14,558 nt of DNA, taken from positions 1 through 14,558 of the forward strand of contig CAKTOK010000041.1 in the NCBI GenBank assembly GCA_934589835.1, given 5' to 3'. Below, one piece after another: positions 6,259 through 13,396 of this stretch. The notes under the pieces are model-generated. The model worked only from the letters and a program-made list of their open reading frames with translations. It did no database searches and had not been told where the DNA came from. Every line of letters starts with the position of its first letter. Position 1 is the stretch's first letter. This DNA comes from an uncultured Oscillospiraceae bacterium (lineage in GTDB: Bacteria; Bacillota; Clostridia; Oscillospirales; Oscillospiraceae). A program made the translations under genes and the position numbers.

Positions 6259-7641
6259 ATGGGCAAGCTCCGTTTTCTCTTTGCACTGTGGATGGCCAAG
6301 CTGTCCATCCCCGCACTGAAGCTCACACGCCACAACGGCACCGACTTCCCCGGCAGTCTGGCGGTGAAGCTGTGCCCCGACTTTTTGAACTACGTGGGCA
6401 AGCCGAAGACCATTGTGGCCGTCACCGGCACCAACGGCAAGACCACCGTCTCCAATATGCTCAACGACATTCTGGAGGCGGAGGGCCGGCGGGTGCTGAA
6501 CAACCGCGCCGGCAGCAACATCCTCTCCGGCGTGTCCACCGCCTTTATCCGGAACTGTGACCTGCTGGGCCGCGTGCGAAACTGCGATCTGGCGGTGCTG
6601 GAGGTGGACGAGCGCTCCGCGCCCAGGATCTATCCCTATGTGAAGCCGGACTTCATCGTGGTCACCAACCTGTTCCGCGACTCCATCATGCGAAACGCCC
6701 ACCCCGGCTACATCGCGGACATCCTGACCCGCTGGTTCCCCAAAACGTCCCGCCTTATCCTGAACGCCGACGATCTTATCTCCTGCTCCGTGGCGCCGGA
6801 GAACCCCCGCGTCTATTTTGGCATCGACCGGCTGCCCACCGACGTAACGGACTGCGAGAACCTGCTGAACGATATGCGGATCTGCCCCCGCTGCGCCGGC
6901 CCCCTGCGGTATGAGTACCGCCGCTACCACCACATCGGCCGCGCCGTGTGTGAGCACTGCGGCTTTCACTCCCCCGACAGCGACTATCTGGCCACGCAGG
7001 TGGATACGGCCCGCCGCACCATGGTCCTGCGGGAAAACGGGCAGGACTACCCCTACACGCTGATCGCCGACAGCATCCACAACATTTACAACATGGTGAC
7101 GGTCATTGCCGCCCTGCGGCAGCTGGGCTATGGCCACGATACCATCGAAAAGCGCCTGTCGCAGGTGAAGGTGCTGGCCTCCCGCCTGTCGGAGGAGAAG
7201 ATCGGCGGTGTCAATGTCATCATGCAGATGTCCAAGGATAAGAATGCGCTGGCCTGCTCCCGCAACTTCGACTATATCCGCTCCAAGCCCGGGAAAAAGG
7301 AGCTGCTGGTGATGATGAACTGCATGGGCGTGGCGAAAAGCTGGTCCGAGAATCCCAGCTGGATGTACGACACGGACTTTGAATTTCTTAACAGCGACGA
7401 CGTGACGTGCCTTGTCTGCGCCGGTCCCCGCGCCTACGACTACCGGCTGCGTCTGCTGCTGGCCGGTATCCCCGATGAAAAGATCCGTCTGGAGGAGGAC
7501 GAATTTGCGGCGCTGAAGCTGCTGCCCCTGCGGGACGGAGACGACGTGTACATCCTCTACGGCGTGGACGGGATGCCGCTGGCGTTCCGCGTCAAGGCGA
7601 AGCTGAAGGAAATGCTGCTGGCAAAGGAGGACGGACGATGA
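6259..7641 (+). CDS. murT: MurT-like Mur ligase (lipid II amidation type), divergent
   Basis: Family role: MurT, with the glutaminase GatD, converts D-isoglutamate of the lipid II stem peptide to D-isoglutamine, an ATP-dependent cytoplasmic reaction. The 460-aa protein begins with a hydrophobic amphipathic stretch (5-20), then a Mur ligase centre with the P-loop GTNGKTT (57-63), LEVDE (114-118), TNLFRD (136-141) and LNADD (168-172). A four-Cys ribbon follows (C209-x2-C212 and C231-x2-C234), diagnostic of MurT, and then a DUF1727 C-terminal domain ending in SWMYDTDFE and following residues. Start: ATG 6259 is 7 nt after GAAGGAGG; ATG 6253 is only 1 nt away and is rejected. Several stretches differ from the usual family (for example around residues 324-340 and 352-370), matching the altered partner gene. 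It overlaps gatD by ATGA, so the two are probably made as a complex. Confidence 0.85.
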   Translation: MGKLRFLFALWMAKLSIPALKLTRHNGTDFPGSLAVKLCPDFLNYVGKPKTIVAVTGTNGKTTVSNMLNDILEAEGRRVLNNRAGSNILSGVSTAFIRNCDLLGRVRNCDLAVLEVDERSAPRIYPYVKPDFIVVTNLFRDSIMRNAHPGYIADILTRWFPKTSRLILNADDLISCSVAPENPRVYFGIDRLPTDVTDCENLLNDMRICPRCAGPLRYEYRRYHHIGRAVCEHCGFHSPDSDYLATQVDTARRTMVLRENGQDYPYTLIADSIHNIYNMVTVIAALRQLGYGHDTIEKRLSQVKVLASRLSEEKIGGVNVIMQMSKDKNALACSRNFDYIRSKPGKKELLVMMNCMGVAKSWSENPSWMYDTDFEFLNSDDVTCLVCAGPRAYDYRLRLLLAGIPDEKIRLEEDEFAALKLLPLRDGDDVYILYGVDGMPLAFRVKAKLKEMLLAKEDGR

Positions 7642-8351
7642 AGGCTGAAATTCTCTTTCCGGAGGTCTGTAACCTCTACGGCGACCTGCAAAATATCACC
7701 TACCTGAAGCGCTGCTGCCCCGCGCTGGAGGTGGTGGAAACGGATCTCCACAGCCGCCCCCGCTTTCTGAACGGAGATGTAACGCTGGTGTTCATGGGCA
7801 GCGCCACCGAGCAGGGCCTGCGCCTTGCCGCCGACGCCCTGCGCCCCTATGCATCGGACATCGCCGCCCGGGTGGACGCCGGCCAGCTCCTGCTGCTGAC
7901 CGGCAACGCGCTGGACGTGTTCGGACAGGCCATCGAGAGCGACAGCGCCGACACCGTGGAGGGGCTGGGCCTGCTGCCCTGCCGTGCCCGCTACCAGATG
8001 ATGAAGCGGCACAACAGCTTCTTTCTCGGCACCTTCGAGGACATGGACATCGTGGGCTTCAAGAGCCTGTTCGGCCACAGCTATGACGCGCCGGAGCGGG
8101 ATGGCTGGTTCCGCGCCGTCCGCGGCGTGGGCCGCAACCCTGACACGGCGCTGGAGGGCTACCGCCGCGGCGGCCTGATGGCCACCTACCTGATCGGCCC
8201 GCTGCTGATCCTGAACCCGCCGCTGTGCAAGTGGCTGCTGCGGCAGATGGGCGCGCCCTCCGATGCGCTGGCCTTTGAGGAGGCCGCCATGGCCAGCTAT
8301 GAAAAGCGCGTGGCGGAGTTCCGTCAGGAAAACCGGAGCTATCTCTATTGA
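7638..8351 (+). CDS. gatD: GatD-like class I glutamine amidotransferase lacking the catalytic Cys and His
   Basis: A 237-aa GatD/CobBQ-type amidotransferase fold protein. Family landmarks are present in order: CNLYGDLQN (11-19), the EQG stretch where GGGQD-like residues normally stand (58-60), GLGLLP (109-114), GF (140-141), and TYLIGPLL...NPPL near the C-terminus (183-196). In working GatD the nucleophile sits in a CGG(Y/F)Q elbow and the catalytic His in TYLHGP. Here these read LLTGNALDVFG (Thr88 in place of Cys) and TYLIGP (Ile186 in place of His). It therefore should not hydrolyse glutamine. Other Cys residues (11, 26, 27, 115, 197) are not at the elbow. The gene is intact and coupled to murT by a 4-bp overlap, so it looks maintained, perhaps as a structural or regulatory subunit. 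Confidence 0.8.
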   Translation: MKAEILFPEVCNLYGDLQNITYLKRCCPALEVVETDLHSRPRFLNGDVTLVFMGSATEQGLRLAADALRPYASDIAARVDAGQLLLLTGNALDVFGQAIESDSADTVEGLGLLPCRARYQMMKRHNSFFLGTFEDMDIVGFKSLFGHSYDAPERDGWFRAVRGVGRNPDTALEGYRRGGLMATYLIGPLLILNPPLCKWLLRQMGAPSDALAFEEAAMASYEKRVAEFRQENRSYLY

Positions 8352-8354
8352 GAC

Positions 8355-8377
8355 AAAAAAAGAACAGCCCAGGCTGT
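8355..8377 (-). terminator. Terminator of the lipoprotein operon
   Basis: On the minus strand a short stem (8377-8373 with 8368-8364, ACAGC/GCTGT) is followed by a T-rich run TTCTTTTTTT (8364-8355). It directly follows the gatD stop on the other strand, so it would block convergent transcription into gatD. Confidence 0.5.
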
Positions 8378-8416
8378 ATTTTCATAAGTACAAATTGCGG
8401 CACACGGGCGGCTGAT

Positions 8417-8456
8417 GAGAAAGCCGGCGCAGGAAATTCCCTGCGCCGGCTTTCTC
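8417..8456. terminator. Strong hairpin between converging operons
   Basis: A perfect 17-bp stem (8417-8433 begins GAGAAAGCCGGCGCAGG; complement 8440-8456) with a 6-nt loop AAATTC. Each arm ends in TTTCTC when read outward, a short pyrimidine tract. It most likely stops transcripts from both gatD and the lipoprotein gene. A smaller hairpin (8475-8480/8485-8490) lies closer to the lipoprotein stop. Confidence 0.7.
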
Positions 8457-8504
8457 TGCCTGTAAGTCTGGAGTCGGGTGTTGCCACCCGTCCTTCCAAT
8501 GGAT

Positions 8505-10574
8505 TTATTTTCCAAGCACAACGGAAAGCTTGATTTCCTTTTCCGCCTCACTCAGGTCAAAATCGCCGCCGTCGGCGACGGTCACGCGCAGCTCATAGAG
8601 CATGCCGTCAGTCAGCTCCGCCACAGCCTTACCGGTTTCGTCCGTGATGTTCCACAGCTCAGAAGTGACCTGCTGAAGCTTGCCGTCCGTGCCATAGGCA
8701 TAGAGCGTCAGATCAGAGGTGCTGCCAGACAAATTATTCACACGGAAGGCTACCGTGGTGTTGGGATGCACGTTGCGGATGGCTGCGGTATTGCACCAGC
8801 TTGCAACCGTACCTTCACCGCCGCCCCGCTCAAACTGCTCCTGGGAAAGAACGTCTCTTGCCGCCTTATCCAGGTCTACCTCACGATACGGCATCTCCGG
8901 CAGATACACAAAGCGATCCTGCAAGCGCAGCAGTTCCAAATAGCCCGTCGGGCAGTAGAGCGCATTGCCGCTGTTGCCGGTATACATACCGATGGCCATG
9001 TTGTTGTAGCCGTACTTGTTGGACACGTCCATCGTGAATACTGTCTCGCCGGTGGCAAAGTCCAGAATGATGTACTGCCACATGCCGGTATTCAGATCCT
9101 GCACATAGCCGTAGATATAGCCCGTCGCGGTGGAGAGCTTGAAAATCGAAGTATCGCTCAGGTCATTCCGGCTCCAGATACTCCTCATTTCATAGCCGCT
9201 ATCGGTCTTCACGGTGTCCACGCGCTCTACGCCCGGAGCAATCATGACGTTGCCCTTCATGAGCCAGTTCTGGTCGTAAATGTTGGCGTAACTCTGAATG
9301 GACGAGTCGCTGTTGGGGTCGGCTAACCCTGCATTACCGGCACCAAACCAGTTGCAGACGATCGTGCTGACCGTGCCCGCGCCGTCATCGTAGACGATCG
9401 CGGAGTTCTCGACGGCCACCTGATAGCCCTCAGGAAGATCATCCAGCACCGGCATGCTTGCCACGACTTCGCCGGTCTTCATGTCGAGAGCCAGAAGGTT
9501 CACGGGGTCTGCATTGTCGGTGAACATCACGAGGTTCGGCGTCAGCGTGGGAGAGCAGCCGCCGCCCCATGCAAGACCGCCGCCGGTGGTCTTATCGTTT
9601 TCGCCGCTGACCTTCGCGCCGACGCTCTCATACGACGTAGACCATGCAACGTCCACGCCATCCGCTGCGCGCAGAAGGTAGCAGTTCTTATTGGTCAGAA
9701 TGACCGCGCCGTCTTTGGAGGCGGCGATGCCGTTTTCCGCGCCCTCGCCGGGCGTCAGCTCGTAGACGAAGACCGCCTTCGAAAGATCGGTCTGCTCGCC
9801 GTTCAGAATCGCTTCCATCGCCGAATGGGCGATGTAGCCGAGAACGCCCTGCTGCTGGCGCTCGGGGTAGATGCGGAAACCGCCCGTGGCGAACCAGAGG
9901 TTTCCGTCGTAGTCGAAGACCACGGAAAGAAGGTTCTGCGTCAGCTCCTTGCCGAGCGCAGCCTCTGCTGCCGCCTTGATATCGATGTCGAGCACCTTTT
10001 CAAATTCGGGGATCACGCTGCCGTCTTCCTCCGTCGCGCGGAGCATCAGCACGTGGTTGTTGCTGGTCGGACAGACGATGCGGTTTTCCGCGTCCAGGAA
10101 CGTGTAGGAGCTCTGAATCACGTAGCCGCCGCCGTCATGCTGCTTCGGGGAAAAATAACCGAGCGTTTTCGCCTCTTCGGCGTTGAGGTCGCGGATGGCG
10201 ATGCCGCCGAGCAGCGGGACAACCGCATGACCATAGCTGTCAAAGTAAATAGCGGGAGATGCATTCGCATTCGTCGTTTCATAGGAAACATTGATCTCCG
10301 GATAGATGCCGACCGGCAGAATTTCATCCGTAGAGTCGGTGTTGTAGCCGTCGTGGTGAATGTTCGCGTCGCTTTTTGCCATGTAGGGGTTCTCCTCCAC
10401 CTGCTTGGGCTGCAAAGCCTTCACGGGCAGCGTTGCAGATGGCGGTGCAGAAGATTCCGAAGTTGTACCTTCATCTGCGGGTGTCTGTGTTCCTCCGCAA
10501 GCGGCCATTGACAGACACAATACTGCTGCCAGCACAAGGCATAGCGCAGAACGGATGATGCTTCTCTTTTTCAT
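8505..10574 (-). CDS. Large secreted lipoprotein, possible beta-propeller, unknown function
   Basis: A 689-aa protein with a lipoprotein signal: basic N-terminus, hydrophobic core and lipobox SMAAC (lipidated Cys26), followed by a Thr/Ser/Pro-rich linker (about 28-50). The mature part has repeated short beta-strand-like units ending in phrases such as FDYDGNLWFATGG, ASKDGAVILTNKNCYLL, ALDMKTGEVVASM and LDFATGETVFTM. That is the style of PQQ/WD-like propeller blades, though I cannot assign a family. The last ~110 residues look like a separate beta-sandwich (NTTVAFRVNNLSGSTSDLTL onward). It would be anchored outside the membrane and may bind a ligand or monitor the envelope. Start at 10574: AAGGAGG with a 7-nt spacer, and it overlaps the upstream gene's stop (ATGA). 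Base composition is lower in GC than that of the left-hand genes. Confidence 0.75.
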   Translation of the reverse strand: MKKRSIIRSALCLVLAAVLCLSMAACGGTQTPADEGTTSESSAPPSATLPVKALQPKQVEENPYMAKSDANIHHDGYNTDSTDEILPVGIYPEINVSYETTNANASPAIYFDSYGHAVVPLLGGIAIRDLNAEEAKTLGYFSPKQHDGGGYVIQSSYTFLDAENRIVCPTSNNHVLMLRATEEDGSVIPEFEKVLDIDIKAAAEAALGKELTQNLLSVVFDYDGNLWFATGGFRIYPERQQQGVLGYIAHSAMEAILNGEQTDLSKAVFVYELTPGEGAENGIAASKDGAVILTNKNCYLLRAADGVDVAWSTSYESVGAKVSGENDKTTGGGLAWGGGCSPTLTPNLVMFTDNADPVNLLALDMKTGEVVASMPVLDDLPEGYQVAVENSAIVYDDGAGTVSTIVCNWFGAGNAGLADPNSDSSIQSYANIYDQNWLMKGNVMIAPGVERVDTVKTDSGYEMRSIWSRNDLSDTSIFKLSTATGYIYGYVQDLNTGMWQYIILDFATGETVFTMDVSNKYGYNNMAIGMYTGNSGNALYCPTGYLELLRLQDRFVYLPEMPYREVDLDKAARDVLSQEQFERGGGEGTVASWCNTAAIRNVHPNTTVAFRVNNLSGSTSDLTLYAYGTDGKLQQVTSELWNITDETGKAVAELTDGMLYELRVTVADGGDFDLSEAEKEIKLSVVLGK

Positions 10575-10993
10575 GAATAGTCCTCCTTGTTGGTTTCGGC
10601 ATAGTTGGGCCGGAGCTGAGCAACCGAATTTTTCTCGTTCAGCCAGGCGTAAAGTCCCTGTTGGAAAGCTGCTTTTGTTACCGGCTCCAGCAAAAAATAA
10701 TCTGCACGCAGTCGGAAAGCATGAAGCGAAAAATCCAGATCGCTGCACCAGATGATGCGCGTATTGCGGCAAAGCGCACGCAGATGTTCCACCGCATTCA
10801 ATCCGTCGACACCCGGCAGGGCGATCACCGCATTGGTCGGCGGCGTTTTCCGTGCGGTTTCAAAAAACTGTTCCTGATCGCAGAATGTCTCAATTACGGG
10901 AAACCGTCCACATTCGGCACAGAACTGCGAGACCTGCTCTGTAAAAAAAACTTCTTGCGCTTCACTATTTGTCAGCACGACAATTCGGTACAC
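10571..10993 (-). CDS. Degenerate receiver-domain (pseudo-REC) protein
   Basis: A 140-aa protein that aligns by eye over its length with the receiver domain of the neighbouring LytTR regulator, for example RADYFLLEPV against RALHYLVKPF and PGVDGLNAVEHLR against EGLSGMDAAKELR. All phospho-chemistry residues are lost: the acidic pair is T8-N9, the acceptor Asp is V56 and the conserved Lys is E103. No DNA-binding domain follows. It therefore probably works as a phosphorylation-independent interaction module, perhaps an anti-regulator or partner of the LytTR system encoded divergently. The start is GTG at 10993, 6 nt after AAAGGAGG; the stop overlaps the lipoprotein start, so both are one operon. 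Confidence 0.75.
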   Translation of the reverse strand: MYRIVVLTNSEAQEVFFTEQVSQFCAECGRFPVIETFCDQEQFFETARKTPPTNAVIALPGVDGLNAVEHLRALCRNTRIIWCSDLDFSLHAFRLRADYFLLEPVTKAAFQQGLYAWLNEKNSVAQLRPNYAETNKEDYS

Positions 10994-11035
10994 AGCGCTC
11001 CTCCTTTCTGCCGTCGTTGAGATTTTCTGTTTGTT

Positions 11036-11063
11036 AGTATACGGATGCGCACACGCTTTTCAA
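11036..11063 (-). promoter_or_regulatory. Promoter of the pseudo-REC/lipoprotein operon
   Basis: Read on the minus strand: -35 TTGAAA (11063-11058), 16-bp spacer, -10 TATACT (11041-11036). It lies 43 bp before the GTG start. The tandem repeats at 11071-11110 begin 7 bp upstream of the -35, where an activator would bind. Confidence 0.65.
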
Positions 11064-11070
11064 GCTGATT

Positions 11071-11110
11071 GGCACGAAAGCCCCGTTTCCGGCACGAAAT
11101 CCAGGTTTGC
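11071..11110. promoter_or_regulatory. Tandem 20-bp repeats, probable shared LytTR operator
   Basis: Two abutting 20-bp units, 11071-11090 and 11091-11110, match at 16 of 20 positions; both begin GGCACGAAA and carry GTTT at the same place. LytTR regulators bind two head-to-tail sites around a GTT core about two helical turns apart, which this spacing fits approximately. The repeats sit exactly between the two divergent promoters (7 bp from the leftward -35, 4 bp from the rightward -35 position). Confidence 0.5.
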
Positions 11111-11114
11111 TGGT

Positions 11115-11143
11115 GTGCCGGGGCTGGACAGATGTGATATAAT
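11115..11143 (+). promoter_or_regulatory. Promoter of the LytTR/GHKL two-component operon
   Basis: An extended -10 (TG at 11135-11136, then TATAAT at 11138-11143) lies 39 bp before the regulator start. The -35 position (GTGCCG, 11115-11120) is poor, so transcription may depend on an activator at the adjacent 20-bp repeats. Confidence 0.6.
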
Positions 11144-11182
11144 CATACTGGAGTTTTTTACGGAGGGGAGGAGTCGGTCAGC

Positions 11183-11905
11183 ATGAGGATTGCAATTGTG
11201 GATGATCTCAAGGCCGAACGCGCACTGCTGAAGGAACGCTTATCACAGCAACTGGCGCTTCGCGGTGTGGAAGCGGATATTTGGGAATTTGAAAACGGCG
11301 AGGCTTTTCTCGCGGCAGAAAAAGAGCGGCGCTTTTCGGCTGCGTTTCTCGACATTTACATGGAGGGCTTAAGCGGCATGGACGCAGCGAAGGAGCTTCG
11401 AAAGACGGACACGGACTGCCTTCTGATCTTCACCACGACGTCTACCGACCACGCGCTTGAGGGCTTTCAGGTGCGGGCACTTCACTATCTCGTAAAACCC
11501 TTTTCCGAGGAAGAGTTTTCCGATTTGCTTACCGAAATGCTTGCAAAACTCCCGCGTCCTGAGCCGGTTCTGACTGTGAAGGTCAGCGGCAGCGACGTTC
11601 GCCTTCGCTACCGGGACATCGTTTCCGCCGAGCATTTTGCCCATATGATCAATATCCGCACCACCGCCGGAAAAACGCTTGCCACGCGCCAGAGCTTCAA
11701 GGCGTTCACCGAGCCGCTTAAAAAAGATCCACGCTTTTTCGTCTGCGGCCGCGGTGTGATCGTCAATTTAGAGCACGCCGCCGATTTTCAGGACGCCGCC
11801 TTCTGCATGACCGACGGCAGCCGTGTCTATGTCAACCAGGAGCTTTTGAAGCCCGCCCGGCAGGCGTTTATGGAATTTCTGCTGCAAGGGGGACGTATGA
11901 GATGA
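11183..11905 (+). CDS. LytTR-family response regulator
   Basis: A 240-aa AgrA/LytR-type transcription regulator. Residues 1-120 form a receiver domain with the acidic pair D7-D8, phospho-acceptor D57 (in AAFLDIYMEGLSG), a Thr-rich beta-4 end (83-85) and K105 before P106. Residues about 128-235 form a LytTR DNA-binding domain (TVKVSGSDVRLRYRDIVSAE onward, with FFVCGRGVIVNLEHA). All residues needed for phosphorylation are present, unlike in its divergent neighbour. Start: ATG at 11183 with GGGGAGGAG about 9 nt upstream. It overlaps the sensor kinase gene by ATGA. It probably binds the tandem repeats at 11071-11110 and controls itself and the pseudo-REC/lipoprotein operon. Confidence 0.92.
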   Translation: MRIAIVDDLKAERALLKERLSQQLALRGVEADIWEFENGEAFLAAEKERRFSAAFLDIYMEGLSGMDAAKELRKTDTDCLLIFTTTSTDHALEGFQVRALHYLVKPFSEEEFSDLLTEMLAKLPRPEPVLTVKVSGSDVRLRYRDIVSAEHFAHMINIRTTAGKTLATRQSFKAFTEPLKKDPRFFVCGRGVIVNLEHAADFQDAAFCMTDGSRVYVNQELLKPARQAFMEFLLQGGRMR

Positions 11906-13221
11906 AAGATGTTCTGCGTCCGATTTTGGAACTGGCCGTTGTGCTCCCCGGGCTTCTGCTTGCGTTTTTTCCGGTCAAATCGTATCTGAAGCAGCCGCCC
12001 GGAAAACTGGCCCTGTGGCTTCTGCCGCTGATGGCGGGCCTGAGCATCGGCGGCGGGCTTGTCTGCTATCATTTCCGTGTTTCCACCGCGTTTGCGCTGG
12101 ATTTTCTCACGCTGCTTGCAATTGTCCTGTATATCAAAACGCTCCGCATTTCCCTTTGGAAATCCGGAACGATCGCGCTGTCGGTCTGTGCGGTGTTTGC
12201 CTGCGTGAACAGCCTGTCCCGCGCCGTCAGCGCCGCGATGGTTCTTCGAATGCAGCTGCCGTCGGACGAGCCATGGTTCTGCTTTGCCGCCTGCATTTTT
12301 TATAACGCGGTTTGCTGGTTTTTTGTGCTGGCGGCATTCTATCCGTCGGCTCATGCGGTGCGTGCGATGGTCGAGGATGACAATTATGCACAGACATGGT
12401 ATGTGTTCTGGGTTTTACCGCTGGTGTTCATCCTTCTAAATCTGTTCATGATCCCGCGTTACCAGACAACACTTCAGACAGGAAGGGTTCTGCAGGGTTA
12501 CATTGTGCTCAGCATCGCGCTTCTGGTGCTGCTTCTCTTGTTCTGCACGATTTTCCTTCTGATGGCGAACAGTCTCAACCGCAACGCAAGATTACAGCAG
12601 GAAAACCAGCTGCTTTCCATGCAGCAGCAGCGCTATGAGAGCCTCAAAACCGCCGTCGAAGAGGCTCGACAGGCGCGGCACGATATGCGCCACCAATTCC
12701 ATCAAATTTCTGCGCTGGCCGAGACCGGCAATCTGGAGGGTCTAAAAGACTATCTTGCAAAAACCGTCTCGCGGATCCCGAATCTGGATATGCGCTTCTG
12801 CGAAAACCATGCGGCGGACAGCGTCGTCGGCTATTATTGTGCCCTCGCAAAGCGCGAGGACATCCCCTTCCGCGCCAAGCTCGATCTGCCGCAAGTGCTT
12901 CCAGTCGACGAGATCGATATGTATCTGGTCCTGTCCAATTTGCTTGAAAACGCGCTGGAAGCCAGTCTTCGCACATCGGCCGCCCGGCGGCAGATCGAAA
13001 TCACCGCATATGTGCATGCCGAGCGGATTCTTCTGATTGAGGTTGAAAACACGTTTGATGGCAAAGTCAAAGAAAAAAACGGCGTCTTCCGCTCGTCCAA
13101 GCGAAATGGAAACGGTATCGGCATCCAGTCAGTCCGCCATATTGCAGAAAAAAGCGGTGGTGCCAGTACGTTTTCCTATCAAAATGGCGTGTTCTCCGCC
13201 AAAGTCATGCTCCGTGGATAA
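11902..13221 (+). CDS. GHKL-family (AgrC-like) membrane sensor histidine kinase
   Basis: A 439-aa sensor paired with the LytTR regulator. About six hydrophobic segments fill residues 8-222 (roughly 8-26, 36-54, 62-80, 90-112, 126-146, 166-184 and 198-222, so six or seven). A Gln-rich coiled-coil linker (230-256) follows, then the H-box ARHDMRHQFHQ (phospho-acceptor probably His260), the N-box NLLENALEA (346-354) and the G-box region NGNGIGIQSV (402-411). This is the architecture of AgrC-type receptors of extracellular peptides, but no AgrD/AgrB-like peptide genes are found nearby, so the ligand is unknown. It is translationally coupled to the regulator. GC content and codon use are clearly lower than in the mnmG/murT genes. 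Confidence 0.9.
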   Translation: MKDVLRPILELAVVLPGLLLAFFPVKSYLKQPPGKLALWLLPLMAGLSIGGGLVCYHFRVSTAFALDFLTLLAIVLYIKTLRISLWKSGTIALSVCAVFACVNSLSRAVSAAMVLRMQLPSDEPWFCFAACIFYNAVCWFFVLAAFYPSAHAVRAMVEDDNYAQTWYVFWVLPLVFILLNLFMIPRYQTTLQTGRVLQGYIVLSIALLVLLLLFCTIFLLMANSLNRNARLQQENQLLSMQQQRYESLKTAVEEARQARHDMRHQFHQISALAETGNLEGLKDYLAKTVSRIPNLDMRFCENHAADSVVGYYCALAKREDIPFRAKLDLPQVLPVDEIDMYLVLSNLLENALEASLRTSAARRQIEITAYVHAERILLIEVENTFDGKVKEKNGVFRSSKRNGNGIGIQSVRHIAEKSGGASTFSYQNGVFSAKVMLRG

Positions 13222-13277
13222 GTGGAGATCCATAGAGTGTCTTTTGGCTGCATATTCCATCCAGAGGTGCTGCTCAG

Positions 13278-13383
13278 GGGAATTTATCCTTGACAAATCC
13301 CTTCCCAGCGCACCCTGCCGGAGAAATACGCAAAAGAAAAGGGCTTCGAGAACACCGTCTTCCTTGCGGATGACCGCCACCCA
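13278..13383 (+). pseudogene. Broken N-terminal fragment of a large serine recombinase
   Basis: One frame (codons from 13306) reads QRTLPEKYAKEKGFENTVF then LADD. This closely resembles the stretch after the catalytic region in TnpX/Tn1549-type serine recombinases (pattern SNSI.NQ...L..YA...GF.N..F..DDG). Just before it, in another frame (from 13278), GNLSLTN resembles the matching SNSI.NQ part, so a small insertion or frameshift separates the halves. No start, catalytic Ser or downstream domains remain. I identified it by recall of the family pattern, not by a search. Confidence 0.5.
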
Positions 13384-13396
13384 GCGGAAGCCGGAC

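Noticed and set aside
6097..7137. 346-codon minus-strand frame opposite mnmG and murT
   Set aside because: Spans two well-supported genes on the other strand and shows no family features.
8478..9326. 282-codon plus-strand frame within the lipoprotein gene
   Set aside because: The opposite strand has a lipobox, a good RBS and operon coupling; this frame has none.
10575..10772. N-terminal extension of the lipoprotein to a Met at 10772
   Set aside because: It would lie fully inside the pseudo-receiver gene and bury the signal peptide; the start at 10574 has AAGGAGG and a proper lipoprotein signal.
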